22,097 nt of DNA, from positions 1 to 22,097 of the forward strand of contig CAIZOZ010000405.1 of NCBI GenBank assembly GCA_903934745.1, read 5' to 3'. The translations under genes were made by a program, and so were the position numbers. This document shows positions 21,580 through 22,097 of this stretch, piece after piece. The notes under the pieces are model-generated. The model saw only the letters and a program-made list of their open reading frames with translations. It was not told the origin of the DNA and ran no database searches. Source of the DNA: an uncultured cyanobacterium. GTDB lineage: Bacteria > Cyanobacteriota > Cyanobacteriia > PCC-6307 > Cyanobiaceae. Positions within the stretch are counted from its first letter, which is position 1. Each line of letters begins with the position of its first letter.

Positions 21580-22097
21580 ATGGCTCTTTCACATGGCCGT
21601 CTCCAGCTCAACCCCAGCACCAAGCGTCGGTTGGTGAGGGCTGGCATCTCAGCACTGTTGCTGCTGGCGCTGCCCGCTGATGCAGGGACTCAAACCCCTG
21701 CTGGCGCTGCCATTCCGTGCCACTCCGGCCTGGGCATGGGTGGTGCTGGGCCCGTGACCAGGGGCATGGGTGATCAACGCTTCATCGTGATGATGATTCC
21801 GCATCACGATGGAGCCATCGCCATGGCGGATCTTGCCCTCAGCCGTGCCCACCATCCAGAGCTGAAGGCCCTGGCCCAACGCATCAAGACCAGCCAGACG
21901 CGTGAAAATGACCAGATGCGCCGCTGGTATCGGCAGTGGTTTGGATCCGACCTCGCTAGTTCATGGCCAGTTGCGGCTACCGGGATGCCATGGGGCATGG
22001 GTCATGGCGCCATGGGAAGGCATGGGATGGGGATCAGTCTGGAGGCGCTGAAACGTGCCCCTGATTTCGATCGGGCCTTCATTGAGCAGATGATTCC
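21580..22097 (+). CDS. DUF305 exported protein (partial, runs off the edge)
   Basis: The frame from ATG 21580 is open to the end of the window (172 codons seen) and is incomplete at the 3' end. GAGG stands 8 nt before the start. Residues 15-36 form a signal peptide (KRRLV, then ISALLLLALPADAG). The mature part begins with a Gly/Met-rich stretch including one Cys (IPCHSGLGMGG). The DUF305 domain then shows the diagnostic MGDQRFIVMMIPHHDGAIAM, followed by LALSRAHHPELKALAQRI and ENDQMRRWYRQWFG. A Met/His/Gly-rich segment (GMPWGMGHGAMGRHGMG) separates it from a second DUF305-like unit starting at DFDRAFIEQMIP. DUF305 proteins such as Synechocystis CopM bind copper in the periplasm, and the His/Met content fits. 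Placement opposite a MerR-type metal regulator supports a metal role. Confidence 0.88.
   Translation, partial: MALSHGRLQLNPSTKRRLVRAGISALLLLALPADAGTQTPAGAAIPCHSGLGMGGAGPVTRGMGDQRFIVMMIPHHDGAIAMADLALSRAHHPELKALAQRIKTSQTRENDQMRRWYRQWFGSDLASSWPVAATGMPWGMGHGAMGRHGMGISLEALKRAPDFDRAFIEQMI

Noticed and set aside
1..22097. CRISPR array, prophage, insertion sequence or integrase
   Set aside because: No regularly spaced repeats, transposase, integrase or phage structural motifs were seen. The only tandem repeat is the short 16-bp pair at 21320-21351.

Overview
The window reads as chromosomal DNA of a high-GC picocyanobacterium of the Synechococcus/Cyanobium type. The support is a thylakoid-lumen style pentapeptide protein, a DUF4359 protein, a TrpC with the N-terminal extension seen in cyanobacteria, generally weak Shine-Dalgarno sequences, and at least five exact copies of the cyanobacterial HIP1 octamer GCGATCGC (near 1587, 4595, 4856, 14946 and 14975). 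The genus is inferred from gene content and base composition, not from a marker search.

Left part, 1-8321. A DUF4359 membrane-anchored protein is followed by a tightly coupled pair: a cytosine-deaminase-like amidohydrolase and a glycolate-oxidase-like FAD protein, joined by an ATGA overlap. The minus strand then carries, in transcription order, murA, tRNA-Leu(CAA), argD, folC and a secreted pentapeptide-repeat protein. The open frame of argD runs back through the tRNA gene, so the longest-ORF start is an artefact.

Middle part, 8568-16164. A plus-strand string starts with tRNA-Leu(CAG) only 11 nt before a small unknown protein. It continues with a SpoU-type RNA methyltransferase, dihydrolipoamide dehydrogenase and trpC, with overlaps or almost no spacing. 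Convergent to it is rpsD, which has a strong intrinsic terminator. Divergent from rpsD are yidD, a glutaredoxin-like protein and murE, followed by aquaporin Z with its own terminator.

Right part, 16235-22097. This part looks more accessory. It holds a class V aminotransferase broken by one apparent +1 frameshift, a small two-helix membrane protein whose best start lies in the wrong frame, and catalase-peroxidase katG with a clear terminator. It also holds a possible 32-codon AT-rich ORF, a MerR-family metal-type regulator with a Cys-x-Cys ... Cys signature, and a divergent DUF305 exported protein that runs off the right edge. The merR start codon is covered by two overlapping inverted repeats. 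A perfect 16-bp tandem repeat lies upstream of the DUF305 gene. Together katG, merR and DUF305 suggest a metal/oxidative-stress neighbourhood.

I did not find a clearly new multi-gene system. The best leads are the merR/DUF305 control region, the deaminase-like/FAD-oxidase pair, the frameshifted aminotransferase, and several small leader-like or short ORFs.
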